Part shown: positions 5,880 to 5,902 of the stretch, piece by piece
Numbering within the stretch: the stretch's first letter is position 1
Layout of the letters: every line of letters begins with the position of its first letter
Origin: Fulvivirga aurantia
GTDB lineage: Bacteria; Bacteroidota; Bacteroidia; Cytophagales; Cyclobacteriaceae
NCBI RefSeq assembly: GCF_009711475.1
Contig: NZ_SMMD01000700.1
Location: 1 to 5,902 of the forward strand
Length of the DNA: 5,902 bases
Direction of reading: 5' to 3'
Notes under the pieces: model-generated
Told to the model about the DNA's origin: nothing
Seen by the model: only the letters and a program-made list of their open reading frames with translations
The model's database searches: none
Program-made: the position numbers and the translations under genes

Positions 5880-5902
5880 TCTGACCACTCAAAGTGGTCT
5901 GA
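5880..5902. terminator. Strong hairpin at the window edge, possible terminator
   Basis: GACCACT (5883-5889) and AGTGGTC (5893-5899) form a seven-pair perfect stem with a three-base loop (CAA). Beyond one T-T mismatch, two further pairs (TC with GA) extend it to the last base. A T-run after the stem would lie outside the window, so orientation and terminator status cannot be settled. It would suit termination of hemN or of a convergent gene beyond the edge. Confidence 0.4.

Larger units (their letters stand above)
5744..5902. other. Gene-free tail downstream of hemN
   Basis: No supported coding frame lies in these 159 bases. They contain the bulged hairpin, the repeat-like segment and the edge hairpin listed separately. 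There is also a TATAAT (5839-5844) followed by seven Ts (5846-5852), which I do not call as a promoter or terminator because no partner element accompanies it. Confidence 0.6.

Overview
The window reads as chromosomal DNA of a member of the Bacteroidota, most likely a marine or soil cytophagalean (Fulvivirga/Roseivirga-like). This is inferred from protein style (DUF4136 lipoprotein, Thermus/Rickettsia-type isocitrate dehydrogenase, degenerate two-domain Usp protein) and from the near absence of Shine-Dalgarno sequences before well-supported starts. No rRNA, tRNA, CRISPR array, insertion sequence or phage gene is visible. Almost everything is coding.

Left block, + strand, 1-3663: a tightly packed run that is probably one operon whose promoter lies upstream of the window. 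It holds (i) the last 82 codons of an unrecognised gene, whose stop overlaps the next start by one base (TAATG); (ii) a compact SbtA-family sodium-dependent bicarbonate permease; (iii) a type-II isocitrate dehydrogenase with the Thermus-type C-terminal domain, 14 bases on; (iv) a tandem Usp-domain protein, 12 bases on, broken by one in-frame TAA. Together they suggest coupling of inorganic-carbon supply to a CO2-releasing (and in principle reversible) TCA-cycle step, with a stress/nucleotide-sensor-like protein attached. The coenzyme-binding residues of the dehydrogenase are of the NAD type, not the NADP type that the usual family name implies.

Right block: a DUF4136 outer-membrane-type lipoprotein on the - strand (3646-4266) converges on the Usp gene with an 18-base tail-to-tail overlap, and is transcribed divergently from hemN (oxygen-independent coproporphyrinogen III dehydrogenase, 4382-5743). 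The roughly 115-base divergent spacer carries a 9-of-10 match to the FNR palindrome, 63 bases (centre) before the hemN start, which fits an enzyme needed when oxygen is scarce.

The tail (5744-5902) has no gene. It holds a bulged hairpin, a segment resembling the dispersed intergenic repeats of the type GTCATGCTGAGC...GCGAAG, and a strong hairpin at the very edge that may be a terminator.

Main points of interest: the single-codon interruption of the Usp gene, the NAD-type signature in the dehydrogenase, the bicarbonate-permease/isocitrate-dehydrogenase/Usp linkage without a visible SbtB, and the FNR-like site before hemN. I do not see a wholly new defence or mobile system here.
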